From the NCBI RefSeq assembly GCF_031128465.2, contig NZ_CP155618.1:3276501-3340500 (forward strand): a stretch of DNA of 64,000 nucleotides. The letters run 5' to 3'. Position 1 is the stretch's first letter; every line of letters begins with the position of its first letter. The translations under genes were made by a program, and so were the position numbers. The DNA comes from Mariniflexile litorale. Its GTDB lineage: Bacteria; Bacteroidota; Bacteroidia; Flavobacteriales; Flavobacteriaceae. Below the pieces are notes generated by a model. That model saw nothing but the letters and a program-made list of their open reading frames with translations, had not been told where the DNA came from and made no database searches. Shown here one piece after another: positions 1-8,808 of the stretch.

Positions 1-60
1 GTCCTTATCTTAAATAAATATATTTGTTGATTTATATTTAACTTAAAATAAAATCCCACG

Positions 61-510
61 ATGAAACACCTAATCTTTTCTTTAACCTTATTTTTCCTTT
101 TTTCTTGTAGTGATGATAAAGAAACCGATTATGTTGCATTGAATGAACAACAAATTAGCGACTATATTGCCGAGAATAATTTAGTAGCTCAAAGAAGCAA
201 TAGCGGTTTGTATTATATAATTGATGAACCAGGTACGGGCGATCAGCCAACGACAACATCTAACGTAACTATTGTCTATAAGGGCTATTTTTTAAATGGA
301 ACCGTGTTCGATCAAAGTGATGCCGACGGTATAACATATAATTTGCAACAATTTATTAAAGGTTGGACAGAAGGAATCACCTATTTTAAAGAAGGAGGAA
401 GTGGTATGTTGTTAGTACCAGCGCATTTAGGTTATGGAAATGCTCGTAATGGTAGCATCCCTGGGGGATCGGTACTTCTTTTTGATATTGAACTTATATC
501 AGTAAATTAA
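61..510 (+). CDS. FKBP-type peptidyl-prolyl cis-trans isomerase lipoprotein
   Basis: Seen: 149 residues; a hydrophobic N-terminus ends in FLFSC, a lipobox that would make Cys16 the lipidated residue, so the protein is probably membrane-anchored and faces the periplasm. Residues about 65-149 match the FKBP fold (VYKGYFLNGTVFDQS, LLVPAHLGYG, PGGSVLLFDIELI). FKBP proteins catalyse cis-trans isomerisation of peptide bonds before proline during folding. There is a single catalytic domain and no separate dimerisation domain, as is usual for the small flavobacterial gliding/FKBP lipoproteins. The next gene starts 20 nt downstream on the same strand, but there is no obvious functional link. Family call is firm; the substrate is unknown. 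Confidence 0.9.
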   Translation: MKHLIFSLTLFFLFSCSDDKETDYVALNEQQISDYIAENNLVAQRSNSGLYYIIDEPGTGDQPTTTSNVTIVYKGYFLNGTVFDQSDADGITYNLQQFIKGWTEGITYFKEGGSGMLLVPAHLGYGNARNGSIPGGSVLLFDIELISVN

Positions 511-530
511 ATAGAAATTGTTTTATTAGT

Positions 531-1115
531 ATGAATATACAACCCTTATTAGCATACATTGAAAATTATATAGATCTAACGAGTGATGAAATTGCTTTTT
601 TAGAATCAAAAATAACAGTTCGAAAGTATTTAAAAGGGCAATATATTGTACAACAAGGTGATATTTGTAAATACACCTGTTTTGTATTATCAGGTTGTAC
701 GAAAACATTTTACGTAGATAAAGAAGGGCAGGAACACATTCTTATGTTTTCTATTGAAGACTGGTGGACGTCCGATATGGGGAGTTTTATAACCCAAACA
801 CCCGCCGATTTTAATGTGCAATGTATAGAAAATACCGAATTGGTTATGTTTCCTTACGATGTAAATGAAGAATTGTTTAAAGGGATTCCAAAACTAGAAC
901 GTTTGTTCAGACAAATTATAGAACGCGCTTTTGTAGCTTCTCAAAAACGAATTGTTAGAAATTTTAGCCTTTCAGCCAAAGAACAATACCTTTATTTTAG
1001 AGCTCAATATCCCCTTATAGAGCAGCGCATCCCTCAGTATATGATAGCATCTTACCTTGGCATTACTAAAGAATTTCTTAGTAAAATTAAAAGTCAGCTT
1101 ATTTTAGAGCAATAA
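531..1115 (+). CDS. Crp/Fnr family transcriptional regulator
   Basis: Seen: 194 residues with an N-terminal cyclic-nucleotide-binding-like beta-barrel (about 20-115, including LKGQYIVQQGDICKYTCFVLSG and the acidic/aromatic EDWWTSDM segment) and a C-terminal helix-turn-helix around IPQYMIASYLGITKEFLSKIK. This is the common Bacteroidota subfamily in which the effector pocket is poorly conserved, so the ligand cannot be inferred. It stands just upstream of a SnoaL-like gene (gap 85 bp) and a YceI gene on the same strand. In many Bacteroidetes such regulators adjoin the small oxidoreductase or YceI genes they may control, so local regulation is a reasonable inference only. Confidence 0.88.
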   Translation: MNIQPLLAYIENYIDLTSDEIAFLESKITVRKYLKGQYIVQQGDICKYTCFVLSGCTKTFYVDKEGQEHILMFSIEDWWTSDMGSFITQTPADFNVQCIENTELVMFPYDVNEELFKGIPKLERLFRQIIERAFVASQKRIVRNFSLSAKEQYLYFRAQYPLIEQRIPQYMIASYLGITKEFLSKIKSQLILEQ

Positions 1116-1200
1116 ATGTTAAACTAGATTAACATCATTTAATAATCTATGTCATTTTCTATAACACACTTATGTTAGATATTTGTACCAGTAAATTATT

Positions 1201-1554
1201 ATGAATACTTTAATCGAAAACATAAGCGCCGTAAACGATTTAATCCTTCAAGGTAAGGGTTTAGAAGCTTTTGATATTTATTACCATGACTTAGTGGTGA
1301 TGCAAGAAAATGATAACGAAGTATTTGTTGGTAAAGACATAAATAGAAAGCGAGAAGAAGCTTTTTTTGCCGGGATAACCGAATTTAGATGTGCAAAACC
1401 ACTAAAAGTAACCGTGGGTGAAAAAACAACGATGGTAGAATGGCAATTTGATTTTACACATAAAGACTTGGGGTGTAAAAATTATACACAAGTAGCTGTT
1501 CAAGAATGGCAAGATGGGAAAATTATAAAAGAAAAATTATATAACGGATTATAA
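1201..1554 (+). CDS. SnoaL-like / NTF2-fold protein
   Basis: Seen: 117 residues with no signal peptide. The pattern N-terminal helices, then GLEAFDIYYHDLVVMQEND, then NRKREEAFFAGI and a C-terminal sheet ending VQEWQDGKIIKEKLY, matches SnoaL-like proteins of the nuclear transport factor 2 superfamily. These small alpha+beta cones bind small hydrophobic ligands or act as cyclases/isomerases; no catalytic Asp/His pair can be assigned with certainty here. It is 19 bp upstream of the YceI gene and probably cotranscribed with it. Confidence 0.75.
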   Translation: MNTLIENISAVNDLILQGKGLEAFDIYYHDLVVMQENDNEVFVGKDINRKREEAFFAGITEFRCAKPLKVTVGEKTTMVEWQFDFTHKDLGCKNYTQVAVQEWQDGKIIKEKLYNGL

Positions 1555-1573
1555 ACAATAACAAAACAATAAC

Positions 1574-2155
1574 ATGATGAAAAAAACAATTAAAAATTTA
1601 GCAATCGTAGCTTTAGTAGCATTTACAACATTCTCTTTCACAAATAGAGTTGGTGATAAAAAAGAGATTAAAACAGACAAAAGTAAATTAGTTTGGAAAG
1701 GGTATAAAGTAACTGGATCTCACGAAGGTACCATCGCTATTAAATCGGGTTCTTTAACGTTTGATGATAGTAAACTAGTTGGTGGCGAATTTGTAATTGA
1801 CATGACTACAATTGGTTCAACAGATTTACAAGGTGAATATAAGGGAAAACTTGATGGGCATTTAAAATCGGATGATTTCTTTGGTGTTGAAAAGCATCCA
1901 ACAGCAAAATTAATATTTACTAAAGTAACTGCTTCTGGAAAAAATGCTTACGCTGTTACTGGCGATTTAACTATTAAAGGAAAAACAAATCCGGTAACTT
2001 TTAGCATTTCAGTTTATGGAAACAAAGCAACGGCATCTTTAAAAGTAGATAGAACAAAATATGGTGTAGAATATAATTCAACAAGTTTCGTTGAAAACTT
2101 AAAAGATAAAGCTATTTATGATGAATTTGATTTAGTAGCAGATTTAGAGTTTTAA
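1574..2155 (+). CDS. YceI family periplasmic protein
   Basis: Seen: 193 residues (a second ATG three bases later is an equally good start). There is a signal peptide (IKNLAIVALVAFTTFSF) followed by a lipocalin-like YceI domain from about residue 30 to the end: SKLVWKGYKVTGSHEGTIAI, GGEFVIDMTTI, LKSDDFFGVEKHPTAKLIFT, LTIKGKTNPVTF. YceI proteins bind long-chain isoprenoids in the periplasm, and in Bacteroidetes they often accompany oxidative stress or quinone-related genes. A strong hairpin terminator follows at 2181-2210, so this is the last gene of its transcript. Confidence 0.92.
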   Translation: MMKKTIKNLAIVALVAFTTFSFTNRVGDKKEIKTDKSKLVWKGYKVTGSHEGTIAIKSGSLTFDDSKLVGGEFVIDMTTIGSTDLQGEYKGKLDGHLKSDDFFGVEKHPTAKLIFTKVTASGKNAYAVTGDLTIKGKTNPVTFSISVYGNKATASLKVDRTKYGVEYNSTSFVENLKDKAIYDEFDLVADLEF

Positions 2156-2180
2156 TTACAGAGTGATTAATAGTAAGAAA

Positions 2181-2210
2181 AGAGTGTTCAGAAATGAACG
2201 CTCTTTTTGG
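2181..2210 (+). terminator. Rho-independent terminator after YceI gene
   Basis: A 10-bp stem (AGAGTGTTCA at 2181-2190 with TGAACGCTCT at 2195-2204, one G-U pair) closes a GAAA loop and is followed by a run of T. Confidence 0.85.
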
Positions 2211-2233
2211 TTTTAATAGGGTTTTAAAAAGCC

Positions 2234-2241
2234 TACCTTTG
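2234..2241 (+). promoter_or_regulatory. Bacteroidota-type -7 box upstream of DEAD-box gene
   Basis: TACCTTTG matches the TAnnTTTG consensus of the primary sigma factor of this phylum and lies 21 bp before the ATG at 2262. The -33 element is unclear. Confidence 0.45.
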
Positions 2242-2261
2242 TTTATTCATACAATAATATT

Positions 2262-2876
2262 ATGTCCTTTAAAAAAATAATAGAACCACTTAAAGATAAT
2301 TTACAACAAAATGGAATCACTGAGCCTAATTCGCTTCAAACAAAAATTATTTCAAAAATAAAAGGAGGTAAAAGCCTGTTTGTGATTGCACCAGAAAACT
2401 CAGGAAAAACCACCAGTATTGTAATAAGTGTAATTAATAAATTAAAGGAAGCATTTGAAGATGCACCACGAGCTTTAATATTTGTAAAAAATAAAGAAGA
2501 AGCCTTAAATCTGGCTGAAATTTTTAGCACCTATAAAAGAGGTACCGATTTACGTGTTTACTGTGCTTACGATGAGCACAATTTGGAATTGCAACGTGAA
2601 GAATTGTATTTGGGAACCGACATTGTTATTGCAACTCCAAAACGTTTAAATAGAATTTTTTACCTTAACGGAATCAATTTAAACAAGTTGCAAATGTGTA
2701 TTGTTGAAGACGCTGAATTTTTATTTAGAAACAATAATTTTGCTGAGGTAACCAGAACACCCGAAAGTATAAGTAGGTGTCAATACCTTGTTTTTTCTGA
2801 TAAGTTTGATGCGCGTTTTGAGCGTTGGCAAGAAACCTTCATGCATCTTGCTGAAATTGTAAAAATTTCTAAATAA
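2262..2876 (+). CDS. DEAD-box helicase-like protein, N-terminal domain only
   Basis: Seen: 204 residues that cover only the first RecA-like domain of a DEAD-box RNA helicase: a Q-motif-like NSLQTKIISKI, a Walker A variant APENSGKTT, the motif Ia region LIFVKNKEEAL, motif Ib ATPKRL, and VEDAEF in the place of DEAD. The SAT motif is replaced by VFSDK, and the helicase C domain is absent. The gene has its own ATG and stop with no downstream remnant, so it appears to be a complete short protein, not a truncation. Without domain 2 it cannot unwind RNA by the normal mechanism; it may bind RNA or modulate a full-length helicase. Such one-domain proteins are widely annotated as DEAD/DEAH box helicases in Flavobacteriia. 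Confidence 0.85.
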   Translation: MSFKKIIEPLKDNLQQNGITEPNSLQTKIISKIKGGKSLFVIAPENSGKTTSIVISVINKLKEAFEDAPRALIFVKNKEEALNLAEIFSTYKRGTDLRVYCAYDEHNLELQREELYLGTDIVIATPKRLNRIFYLNGINLNKLQMCIVEDAEFLFRNNNFAEVTRTPESISRCQYLVFSDKFDARFERWQETFMHLAEIVKISK

Positions 2877-2898
2877 ATCAAAAAAAGTCTGTTAGGAC

Positions 2899-3366
2899 TT
2901 AATCTTCAAGAATGTCAAGATGTACAATTAAATAACCGTTTAGTTTATACTTTGCTATTTCCATAAAAGCTTTCTTTGATAAATCTATTTCTCGGTTTTT
3001 AACAAATGGACCTCTATCGTTAACTGTCACAATTACAGATTCACCATTCACGGTATTGGTGACCTTAATTTTAGTGCCAAATTTTAAGGTTTTATGAGCA
3101 GCAGTATATAGGTTGTTATCAAATTTTTCACCACTAGCAGTTTTTCTACCATTAAATTTATCGTGGTAATAAGATGCATGCGCATTTTCTTTATAAGGCA
3201 TGTAGTTTGATGAAATAGAGTCAATTGTGATGCTATCTAATAAAACCGAATCTTTTTGGATAATATTAAACGGAGTGTTTTTTGTATTGAAAACACTAGA
3301 AGATTTAAAGCTACTTAATATAATTAACAAACCTATAAAACCTATAATTTGTGTCGTTAACTTCAT
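2899..3366 (-). CDS. RlpA-like double-psi beta-barrel protein (septal ring lytic transglycosylase family)
   Basis: Seen: 155 residues with an N-terminal hydrophobic signal (IIGFIGLLIILSS). Residues about 62-150 form an RlpA-type double-psi beta-barrel: ASYYHDKFNGRKTASGE, YTAAHKTLKFGTKIKVTN, VTVNDRGPF and REIDLSKKAFMEI. The Asp in NDRGPF is the usual catalytic acid. RlpA enzymes cleave naked glycan strands of peptidoglycan, often at the division site. The SPOR domain found in the Pseudomonas protein is missing, as in most Bacteroidetes homologues. It converges with the DEAD-box gene upstream. Confidence 0.88.
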   Translation of the reverse strand: MKLTTQIIGFIGLLIILSSFKSSSVFNTKNTPFNIIQKDSVLLDSITIDSISSNYMPYKENAHASYYHDKFNGRKTASGEKFDNNLYTAAHKTLKFGTKIKVTNTVNGESVIVTVNDRGPFVKNREIDLSKKAFMEIAKYKLNGYLIVHLDILED

Positions 3367-3453
3367 ACCTTCAATTTATTTAATTCTTAATAACGAAAGA
3401 ATTGATTTTTAATTATACGTGTCATTTAACTTTTTAGCCTTTATGATTTAAAA

Positions 3454-3490
3454 AAAGAAGTTACATAATAAGCATGTAACTTCTTTAATT
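3454..3490. terminator. Hairpin terminator between RlpA and small secreted protein genes
   Basis: A perfect 13-bp stem (3454-3466 with 3474-3486) with a 7-base loop. On the minus strand it is followed by a T run, so it should end the transcript of the gene at 3514-3882. Confidence 0.8.
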
Positions 3491-3513
3491 TTATTTTAAT
3501 AGTCGTATAAGTG

Positions 3514-3882
3514 TTATTTTTTGGATATTTCACCAGCTGCTATGGCTTTTGTGAAATTAGCTTCAACTTGCTTTAAAAAACCAAAAAATTTACTTTTATC
3601 TTGGCGCTCTAAAACTATTTGAGTCATTCCATTTTCATTAACAATAACTTCTTTAACAACCACATGATTTCCGTGTACACTATTGTAATTAGCTATTCCG
3701 CCGCGTTTTACAATAAAGTTCAGTTTAGGAAAATCGATGTGATTATATGCGCTACCCGTTTGAGCATTTATAATTAAAATATCACCCACTTTAGGCTCGT
3801 TTTGTTTTAATTCAAATGATTTTGGATTGTTAGCAAAAGTAAAACTAACGGTTAGTAATAATAGATAACAAATTTTTTTCAT
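3514..3882 (-). CDS. Small secreted protein of unknown function
   Basis: Seen: 122 residues with a clear signal peptide (MKKICYLLLLTVSFTFA, cut near Ala17-Asn18). The mature part has the pattern GDILIINAQTG, HIDFPKLNFIVKRGGI, HGNHVVVKEV and a C-terminal helix, which suggests a small beta-rich domain. I recognise it as a conserved flavobacterial type but know no function. It is a single-gene transcript, closed by a strong terminator, with a 322-bp non-coding stretch upstream. Confidence 0.7.
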   Translation of the reverse strand: MKKICYLLLLTVSFTFANNPKSFELKQNEPKVGDILIINAQTGSAYNHIDFPKLNFIVKRGGIANYNSVHGNHVVVKEVIVNENGMTQIVLERQDKSKFFGFLKQVEANFTKAIAAGEISKK

Positions 3883-4204
3883 AACTAAAATTTTAAAGAA
3901 TTATTAATGTTTGTTTCTAAAATAGCAATGAGGAAACTAATTAAAGAATGCTTTTAGAAATATTTAACTTTTTAATAATACTTGCAAAAAGTATAGAACC
4001 TTAACATAGAAAGGGGTGGTGGAATGGTATGTTGTATTTTGTAATTGTTAAGGTGTTTTTGCTTGTAGTAGTATGATTTAAATATGTGCTTTAGGGATGC
4101 TGAACCCCTTTGCAAATTAGGGGGTGTATTAAATATAAATTAAATGGTGTTCTGTAAAAAATTTCGAAGATTATATATAATTCGAAATGAGATTTTAATT
4201 GGTT
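3883..4204. other. Non-coding stretch between two minus-strand genes
   Basis: No convincing ORF. It must hold the promoter for the gene at 3514-3882 and the 3' end of the phosphoesterase transcript. A short hairpin with ACCCC/GGGGT arms lies at 4104-4125. Confidence 0.6.
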
Positions 4205-5059
4205 TTAATTTTTTTTTACTTTCTTCTCATGTTGTTCCACAATAGTTATGGCAGCAATTAAATCTTTAAGATCCATATCTTCCAATTCTTCATCCACATA
4301 AAAAGGAGAGAGTTTGTCTTTACTATAGTGGTAAATTTTCCAGCGTTTAAATTGGTATTCTAATGCGGTGAAATTTTCAACCCAATCGCCAGAATTTAAA
4401 TAGATCGTTTTACCGTGTTTGTTTTCAACATATTCCATTTTTGGTAGATGAATATGTCCGCAAATCACATAGTCATAGCCGTTTTCAATAGCTAAGTTTG
4501 AAATAACTTTTTCAAAATCCCTAATATATTTTACAGCAGTTTTTACGTTATTTTTTACTTTCTTAGAAAAGGAATAACGCTCTTGACCACGTCGTTCTAA
4601 ATACCAATTAATTAAGCGGTTAAGTAACGTTAATACTTGATAACCGTAGCTACCAAATTTAGCCAACCATTTGGTGTTTTGAATAGAAATATCAAACACA
4701 TCACCATGAAAAAACCAGGCTTTTTTGCCGTGTAATTCTAAAACAAGCTTATTTACTATGGAAATATTCCCAACAGAAGTATCGGTAAATTTGCGAAGTA
4801 GCTCGTCATGATTCCCAGTAATGTAAATTATTTCTACACCATCGGCAGACATGTTCATAATCTTTTTTATAATTTTTAAGTGCGATTTTGGGAAGTAACC
4901 TTTGTTAAATTGCCAAACATCTATAATATCACCATTTAGAATAAGTTTTTTAGGCTCAATGCTATTTAAGTAGTTTAATAAATGTTTTGCATGACATCCG
5001 TAACTGCCCAAGTGTACATCCGAAATAACTGCAATTTCTATTTTACGTTTAATTTTCAA
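4205..5059 (-). CDS. UDP-2,3-diacylglucosamine diphosphatase LpxH-like metallophosphoesterase
   Basis: Seen: 284 residues with the metal-binding motifs of calcineurin-like phosphoesterases in order: SDVHLG near residue 14, GDIIDVWQ near 43, GNHDE near 82, HGD near 117 and GHIHLP near 201. The GDxxDxW and the RGQERYS segment fit the LpxH/LpxI-replacing branch that hydrolyses UDP-2,3-diacylglucosamine to lipid X in lipid A synthesis at the inner membrane. The Lys/Glu-rich tail is dispensable in appearance. It stands alone between long intergenic regions. LpxH is the best call; a related phosphoesterase of unknown substrate is possible. Confidence 0.8.
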   Translation of the reverse strand: MKIKRKIEIAVISDVHLGSYGCHAKHLLNYLNSIEPKKLILNGDIIDVWQFNKGYFPKSHLKIIKKIMNMSADGVEIIYITGNHDELLRKFTDTSVGNISIVNKLVLELHGKKAWFFHGDVFDISIQNTKWLAKFGSYGYQVLTLLNRLINWYLERRGQERYSFSKKVKNNVKTAVKYIRDFEKVISNLAIENGYDYVICGHIHLPKMEYVENKHGKTIYLNSGDWVENFTALEYQFKRWKIYHYSKDKLSPFYVDEELEDMDLKDLIAAITIVEQHEKKVKKN

Positions 5060-5231
5060 ATTTATAATTGCTTTTTTGTAAAATACTTGATTTTATATGA
5101 CTTAGTCATTAACTCATAATTATCTATATATGAGCATATTGTTAAACAAATGTTATGACTTTAGAATGTCTTTATGCAAATTCATTTCCATATCTCTAAG
5201 AATAGATTTACTTTAGCAAAAAATTATAAGC

Positions 5232-6293
5232 ATGGCTGGAAATTCTTTTGGAAAACTGTTTACTTTAACAACTTATGGTGAATCTCACGGACCTGCTTTA
5301 GGTGGTGTTATTGATGGTTGCCCATCTGGAATTGAATTAGATTTAGAGGCCATTCAGCAAGAATTAGACAGAAGAAAACCAGGGCAGTCTGCCATTGTTA
5401 CGCAACGTAAAGAGCCAGATACCGTTAAATTTCACTCAGGAATATTCGAAGGTGTTACAACAGGAACGTCTATTGGTTTTGTTATTGAAAACACCAATCA
5501 GAAATCTCATGATTATTCACATATAAAAGATAGTTACCGACCCAGTCATGCGGACTATACATATGATAAAAAATATGGTGTACGCGATTACCGTGGTGGT
5601 GGCCGTAGTTCCGCACGTGAAACCGCATGTCGTGTCGTTGCTGGTGCCATAGCAAAACAAATGTTAAAAGGCATTGAAATTACAGCTTACGTGTCAGGTG
5701 TTGGAACTATGAAATTAAACAAACCTTATACCGAATTAGATTTAACTCAAGTAGAAGCGAACATAGTACGTTGTCCAGATGCAAAAATGGCAGCAGATAT
5801 GGAAACGTTTATTAAAGAAGTTCGCGGAAAAGGAGATACGGTAGGAGGTATAGTCAGTTGTGTTATTAAAAATGTACCCATCGGTTTGGGGGAACCTGTT
5901 TTCGATAAATTACATGCCGAACTTGGTAAAGCTATGTTATCCATCAACGCTGTGAAAGGTTTTGAGTACGGTAGTGGTTTTGAAGGCAGTACCATGTTTG
6001 GAAGTGAGCATAACGATGCGTTTAACAACGATGGCACTACAAAAACGAACCATTCAGGGGGTATACAAGGGGGAATTAGCAATGGGATGGATATTTACTT
6101 TAATGTGGCATTTAAACCAGTAGCGACTTTAATTCAAACCTACGAAACCATCGATAAAGAAGGTAACAGTGTAGAAATGCAAGGAAAAGGACGTCACGAC
6201 CCCTGTGTGGTACCAAGAGCGGTACCTATTGTAGAGGCCATGGCGGCTTTAGTAATGGCCGATTTTTACTTGCAAAATAAAATTTACAGTTAG
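5232..6293 (+). CDS. aroC: Chorismate synthase
   Basis: Seen: 353 residues, full length for the family. Signatures include [19 protein letters not shown] near the start, [21 protein letters not shown] (about 128-148, FMN and substrate binding) and [18 protein letters not shown] near the C-terminus. The enzyme converts EPSP to chorismate, the last step of the shikimate pathway, with reduced FMN. The gene starts 21 bp after a near-consensus -7 box (TACTTTAG, 5209-5216) and converges with thrC, 13 bp apart. Identity is certain. Confidence 0.97.
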   Translation: MAGNSFGKLFTLTTYGESHGPALGGVIDGCPSGIELDLEAIQQELDRRKPGQSAIVTQRKEPDTVKFHSGIFEGVTTGTSIGFVIENTNQKSHDYSHIKDSYRPSHADYTYDKKYGVRDYRGGGRSSARETACRVVAGAIAKQMLKGIEITAYVSGVGTMKLNKPYTELDLTQVEANIVRCPDAKMAADMETFIKEVRGKGDTVGGIVSCVIKNVPIGLGEPVFDKLHAELGKAMLSINAVKGFEYGSGFEGSTMFGSEHNDAFNNDGTTKTNHSGGIQGGISNGMDIYFNVAFKPVATLIQTYETIDKEGNSVEMQGKGRHDPCVVPRAVPIVEAMAALVMADFYLQNKIYS

Positions 6294-6306
6294 TATTTAA
6301 TCAAAC

Positions 6307-7599
6307 CTACTTCAATAAATATTTCTTTAAATCTTTATAAGTCGAAATAACTACCGATTCTTTTTCTTTCCCCATAACCGATTGAATTTGTTCTGGTAAT
6401 GATTGTTTTTCTTTTATAACGGCTTCAACAACATCTAAAAACTTAGTAGGATGTGCAGTTTCTAAAAACACACAATGCGTGTTAGCATTTTCTTTTAAAT
6501 ACGCTTTACAGCCTAAATAGCCAACAGCTCCATGTGGGTCGGCTACGTAATTATAATTATCAAATATTTCTAACATGGCAGCTTTCGTTTCTTCATCTGA
6601 AAAGCTATAAGATGATAGATTTTCTTTTAAACTGCTAAAATTATTTTTGTAGATTTCTTTAATACGGATGAAGTTACTTGGCGCCCCAACATCCATAGCA
6701 TTACTTATAGTTTGCACCGATGGTTTTGGTTCGTATAATTGTGATATTAAATAACGTGTAACTACATTATTGGCATTGTTAGATGCTACGAAATGACTTA
6801 TAGGTAAGCCTAGTTTTTGTGCCATCATGCCTGCGCAAACATTTCCGAAATTCCCACTGGGAACCGAAAAAACGATGTTTTTGTGTTCTTTATGCAATTG
6901 TTTGTAAGCAAACATAAAGTAAAATAACTGTGGCAACCAACGTGCTACATTTATAGAGTTTGCAGAGGTTAATTGCATATTGTTTGTAAGTTCTTCGTCT
7001 AAAAAAGCAGTTTTAACCATGTCTTGACAATCGTCGAAAGTCCCATTAACTTCCAAAGCTTTTATATTTTGCCCAAGTGTAGTAAGTTGCATTTCTTGAA
7101 TATCACTCACTTTTCCGCTAGGGTATAGAATTACGACGTTTACACCTTTAACACCTAAAAAACCATTGGCTACCGCACCACCAGTATCTCCTGAAGTTGC
7201 TACTAAAACAGTCACTTCTCTGTCGTTGTTTTGGTTGAAATAACCTAAACAACGCGCCATAAAACGTGCACCCACATCTTTAAACGCCATGGTTGGTCCG
7301 TGAAACAACTCTAAAGTAGAAATGCTATCGTTCAATTTTACAACGGGAAAATCAAATGATAAGGTTTCTTCAACAATCGTTTTTAAAATGTCTTCAGGAA
7401 TTTCTGGAGATACGAATTGTTTAATAGCTTCAAAAGCAATTTCAGAATGTGATAAATGATCAATATTATCAAAAAATGTTTTAGGAAGCGGCGTAATACT
7501 TTCGGGAAAATACAAACCTTTATCAGGAGCTATACCTTTAATAACTGCGTTTTTAAAAGTTGAATTAGGGGCTTTATGGTTGAGTGAGTAGTAGTTCAT
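6307..7599 (-). CDS. thrC: Threonine synthase
   Basis: Seen: 430 residues. The PLP-binding lysine lies in GPTMAFKDVGARFMARCLG (near residue 108), followed by VATSGDTGGAVANGF for phosphate binding and SVPSGNFGNVCAGMMA. This is the class with an N-terminal YYSLN helix, typical of the E. coli-like ThrC fold. It makes threonine from O-phosphohomoserine and is the last gene of the thrA-thrB-thrC set. A 192-bp spacer with a long inverted repeat separates it from thrB. Confidence 0.96.
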   Translation of the reverse strand: MNYYSLNHKAPNSTFKNAVIKGIAPDKGLYFPESITPLPKTFFDNIDHLSHSEIAFEAIKQFVSPEIPEDILKTIVEETLSFDFPVVKLNDSISTLELFHGPTMAFKDVGARFMARCLGYFNQNNDREVTVLVATSGDTGGAVANGFLGVKGVNVVILYPSGKVSDIQEMQLTTLGQNIKALEVNGTFDDCQDMVKTAFLDEELTNNMQLTSANSINVARWLPQLFYFMFAYKQLHKEHKNIVFSVPSGNFGNVCAGMMAQKLGLPISHFVASNNANNVVTRYLISQLYEPKPSVQTISNAMDVGAPSNFIRIKEIYKNNFSSLKENLSSYSFSDEETKAAMLEIFDNYNYVADPHGAVGYLGCKAYLKENANTHCVFLETAHPTKFLDVVEAVIKEKQSLPEQIQSVMGKEKESVVISTYKDLKKYLLK

Positions 7600-7620
7600 T
7601 TTTTGTTAAAATTGACCGAT

Positions 7621-7791
7621 GACGGAAGACCGAAGCCGGATGATTTATTTAATATTTTTTTGGAACGCAATCATCGTGTTGATTAAATGATGTGCTTCAT
7701 TATATAGTTTTCAAATTTAAATTTATTTAACTCCATTTGTCATCTAATTAAAATAAAATAACATTTTGCATAGCGTCATCAGTCTTCCGTC
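7621..7791. repeat. Inverted repeat pair filling the thrB-thrC spacer
   Basis: GACGGAAGAC at 7621-7630 and its exact reverse complement GTCTTCCGTC at 7782-7791 bracket the spacer. Such pairs could form a long-range stem in the operon mRNA; they may also be the ends of a small dispersed element. Confidence 0.5.
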
Positions 7792-8718
7792 TTAAATTTT
7801 CTTAACACCTTGTGTATTAATTTTGGATATATGAATATCAAACGCTATGCCTGTTTTGGAGTACACATTTTTTATACTGTCTGCCACTTTTTTTGCAGAT
7901 TCAATACCTTTACTTAAAGTAAATATTGAAGGTCCAGAACCTGAAATTCCTGCACCTAACGCACCTGCATTTAAGGCCGCTGTTTTTACTTCATTGTAAT
8001 GTGGAATCAACTGACTTCTATAAGGTTCAACAATAACATCATGCAATGATTTTTGAATTAAATCATAATCGCTTGTATGCAGTGCATGTATTAAACTTCC
8101 AAAATTAGCCCATTGTGTTATCGCATTGGTTAACGAGACCTCTTTAGGAAGTATGGCTCTAGCTTCCGATGTTTTAACTTCAATTTGTGGATGAATGATG
8201 GTGGCATATAGATCGTCTGGAGATGGAATTTCCAATATTTGTATAGGAGAAATACTTTTAACCAAGGTGAAACCTCCAAATAGGGCAGGAGCAAGGTTAT
8301 CGGCATGCTCGCATTTGCTGGCTATGGCTTCACCTTTTATAGCAAACTCTGTTAATTGGGTTTTGCTATACGGTCTTCCTAGGAGTTCATTCATGCCATA
8401 AACACTGCCAACAGCACTAGCAGCACTGCTTCCAATACCACTTCCTGGTTTTATTTTTTTGTTAATTTCAATTTCAAAACCACAATTGGGCTTTGCCGCA
8501 TCGTACATTGCTAATGCTGAAACGCCAGCGACGTTTAACTCTGTTTCATAGGGTAAATCAAAACCGCCTTCAATTTTAGTGATATAAATGCCTTTTTTAT
8601 CGATTTTTCTAATCACCATTTCGTCACCAACACTATCTAAGCAAAAACCTAGCACATCAAAACCACAAGCGACGTTAGCTACAGTTGCTGGTGAAAATAT
8701 TTTTATTTCGTTTTTCAT
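7792..8718 (-). CDS. thrB: Homoserine kinase
   Basis: Seen: 308 residues of the GHMP kinase family. The ATP-binding motif KKIKPGSGIGSSAASAVGS lies near residues 86-104; an N-terminal FSPATVANVACGFDVLGFC and a C-terminal GAGISGSGPSIFTLS complete the signature. It phosphorylates homoserine to O-phosphohomoserine for ThrC. It lies between thrA and thrC on the same strand and is presumably cotranscribed, though both spacers contain palindromes. Confidence 0.96.
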   Translation of the reverse strand: MKNEIKIFSPATVANVACGFDVLGFCLDSVGDEMVIRKIDKKGIYITKIEGGFDLPYETELNVAGVSALAMYDAAKPNCGFEIEINKKIKPGSGIGSSAASAVGSVYGMNELLGRPYSKTQLTEFAIKGEAIASKCEHADNLAPALFGGFTLVKSISPIQILEIPSPDDLYATIIHPQIEVKTSEARAILPKEVSLTNAITQWANFGSLIHALHTSDYDLIQKSLHDVIVEPYRSQLIPHYNEVKTAALNAGALGAGISGSGPSIFTLSKGIESAKKVADSIKNVYSKTGIAFDIHISKINTQGVKKI

Positions 8719-8737
8719 TTATTTCTTAGTATTCGTT

Positions 8738-8795
8738 ATTGCGAGGAACAAAGCAATCTGTCTATTTAAGATGAGAGTACTTCGTTCCTCGCAAT
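8738..8795. repeat. REP-like palindrome in the thrA-thrB spacer
   Basis: A perfect 12-bp inverted repeat, ATTGCGAGGAAC at 8738-8749 and GTTCCTCGCAAT at 8784-8795. The words GCGAGGAAC-AAAGCAATC are typical of dispersed extragenic palindromes in Bacteroidota. It could stabilise or attenuate the operon mRNA. Confidence 0.6.
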
Positions 8796-8808
8796 GAGAC
8801 GTTATGTT

